Assembly (NCBI RefSeq): GCF_003284895.1
Contig: NZ_QMDV01000003.1
Coordinates: 126,501 to 190,500 of the forward strand
From: Pontibacter arcticus
GTDB lineage: Bacteria; Bacteroidota; Bacteroidia; Cytophagales; Hymenobacteraceae
Length of the DNA stretch: 64,000 nucleotides
Direction: 5' to 3'
A model generated the notes under the pieces. That model saw only the letters and a program-made list of their open reading frames with translations. It did no database searches and was not told where the DNA came from. Below are positions 63,677 through 64,000 of the stretch, in pieces; positions within the stretch are counted from its first letter, which is position 1, and each line of letters opens with the position of its first letter. The position numbers were made by a program, and so were the translations under genes.

Positions 63677-64000
63677 CTAAAACCTGTACCGCACCTGCGC
63701 TTTCACATCCGATCTGCGTGCACCCTCAATCGTATCTAATCCGGAGCCAACGCTATCTTGGTTTCGGTAATGCATGAAGCCATACTTTACCCAGAAATCT
63801 AGATCACGTAGCGGGCTCAGCTGCACCAGCAAGTATAAACGTGTGCCTTTCCCGCTGAAAGCTGGAATGGAGAAAGCTCCCAGTACATCGCGCTCAAAAG
63901 TATACTGGCGTGTGTCGTAATTATCCGTATCGAAAATGGCGTAGCGTGTACTCAACCGGATGCGGTTAAAATCAAAGTTAATGTCCTGCGCAATTAAATA
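63677..64000 (-). CDS. C-terminal part of an outer-membrane protein, cut by the window edge
   Basis: The frame is open to the right end of the window and reads LIAQDINFDFNRIRLSTRYA and on, ending VKAQVRYRF with a final aromatic residue. Alternating aromatic and polar residues (FDTDNYDTRQYTFERDVLGA) fit the last strands of an outer-membrane barrel. The pattern resembles the C terminus of large helix-hairpin-helix (ComEA-like) proteins in Bacteroidota, which is a guess. The start is outside the window. Confidence 0.6.
   Translation of the reverse strand, partial: YLIAQDINFDFNRIRLSTRYAIFDTDNYDTRQYTFERDVLGAFSIPAFSGKGTRLYLLVQLSPLRDLDFWVKYGFMHYRNQDSVGSGLDTIEGARRSDVKAQVRYRF

Noticed and set aside
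1-64000. CRISPR array
   Set aside because: AAGTATA copies are irregularly spaced and too short; no direct repeats of CRISPR type were seen.
1-64000. AAGTATA or TATACTTTG as a promoter -7 box
   Set aside because: The spacing between TA and TTTG is three or one, not two as in TAnnTTTG, and most copies lie inside genes.

Overview
The window looks like chromosome from a Bacteroidota bacterium of the order Cytophagales, most likely the Hymenobacteraceae (Pontibacter-like). This is inferred from several things seen in the sequence. Promoters fit the Bacteroidota pattern TTTG-N19/20-TAnnTTTG. The large secreted protease has a type IX secretion sorting domain. Lipoproteins are abundant. The tmRNA tag ends in NYAMAA. 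DUF3857 transglutaminase-like, DUF4112, DUF1684 and CarboxypepD_reg-like proteins are present. Genus level is a guess.

Layout. 0-0.7 kb: a frameshifted REP-associated (RAYT) transposase with a REP copy and a second repeat. 0.9-9.2 kb: secreted peptidases (M28, M20, M16), then dnaX. 9.5-13 kb: a secreted M36 metalloprotease. 13.2-13.55 kb: tmRNA (ssrA). 13.6-25 kb: lone CheB domain, sialate O-acetylesterase-like lipoprotein, DUF4112, UvsE, two CarboxypepD_reg-like paralogues, metallophosphoesterase, RadC, a broken four-helix-bundle gene, YwbE and an atypical pyruvate kinase. 25-33 kb: a propeller lipoprotein, DUF1684, then pheT, a coiled-coil protein, zapA and rny on one strand. 32.8-34.3 kb: divergent dps and oxyR with a readable promoter/operator region. 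34.3-42.5 kb: sucD, cysteine synthase, a receiver protein, TauE/SafE exporter, adenine deaminase, a 49-residue lipoprotein, cmk, ispH and DUF502. 42.5-42.9 kb: a REP block. 42.9-55.6 kb: hydrolase, sugar dehydrogenase, a RimB-RimK-AstE-like operon, membrane and housekeeping genes, a second Dps and a BamA-like barrel protein. 55.8-58.7 kb: a radical-SAM DNA-repair-like gene and its usual partner. 58.9-63 kb: two DUF3857 proteins, then an acetyltransferase and the 3' part of an outer-membrane protein cut by the window edge.

How the genes fit together. A stress and DNA-maintenance theme recurs: UvsE, RadC, two Dps proteins, OxyR, and the radical-SAM/TIGR03915 pair. Much of the remainder is envelope or secreted protein turnover. 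I saw no CRISPR array, prophage, intact insertion sequence or tRNA gene.

The most striking signal is not a gene. The heptamer AAGTATA (or TATACTT) and its variant AAGTATG are scattered through the whole window, inside genes in every reading frame, between genes, and in the loops of several terminators. A hand count gives about two dozen AAGTATA/TATACTT in the first 10 kb, where one to two are expected. The density is comparable to or above that of known genome-wide short repeats such as HIP1 or DNA-uptake sequences, and I know of no description of it in this group.
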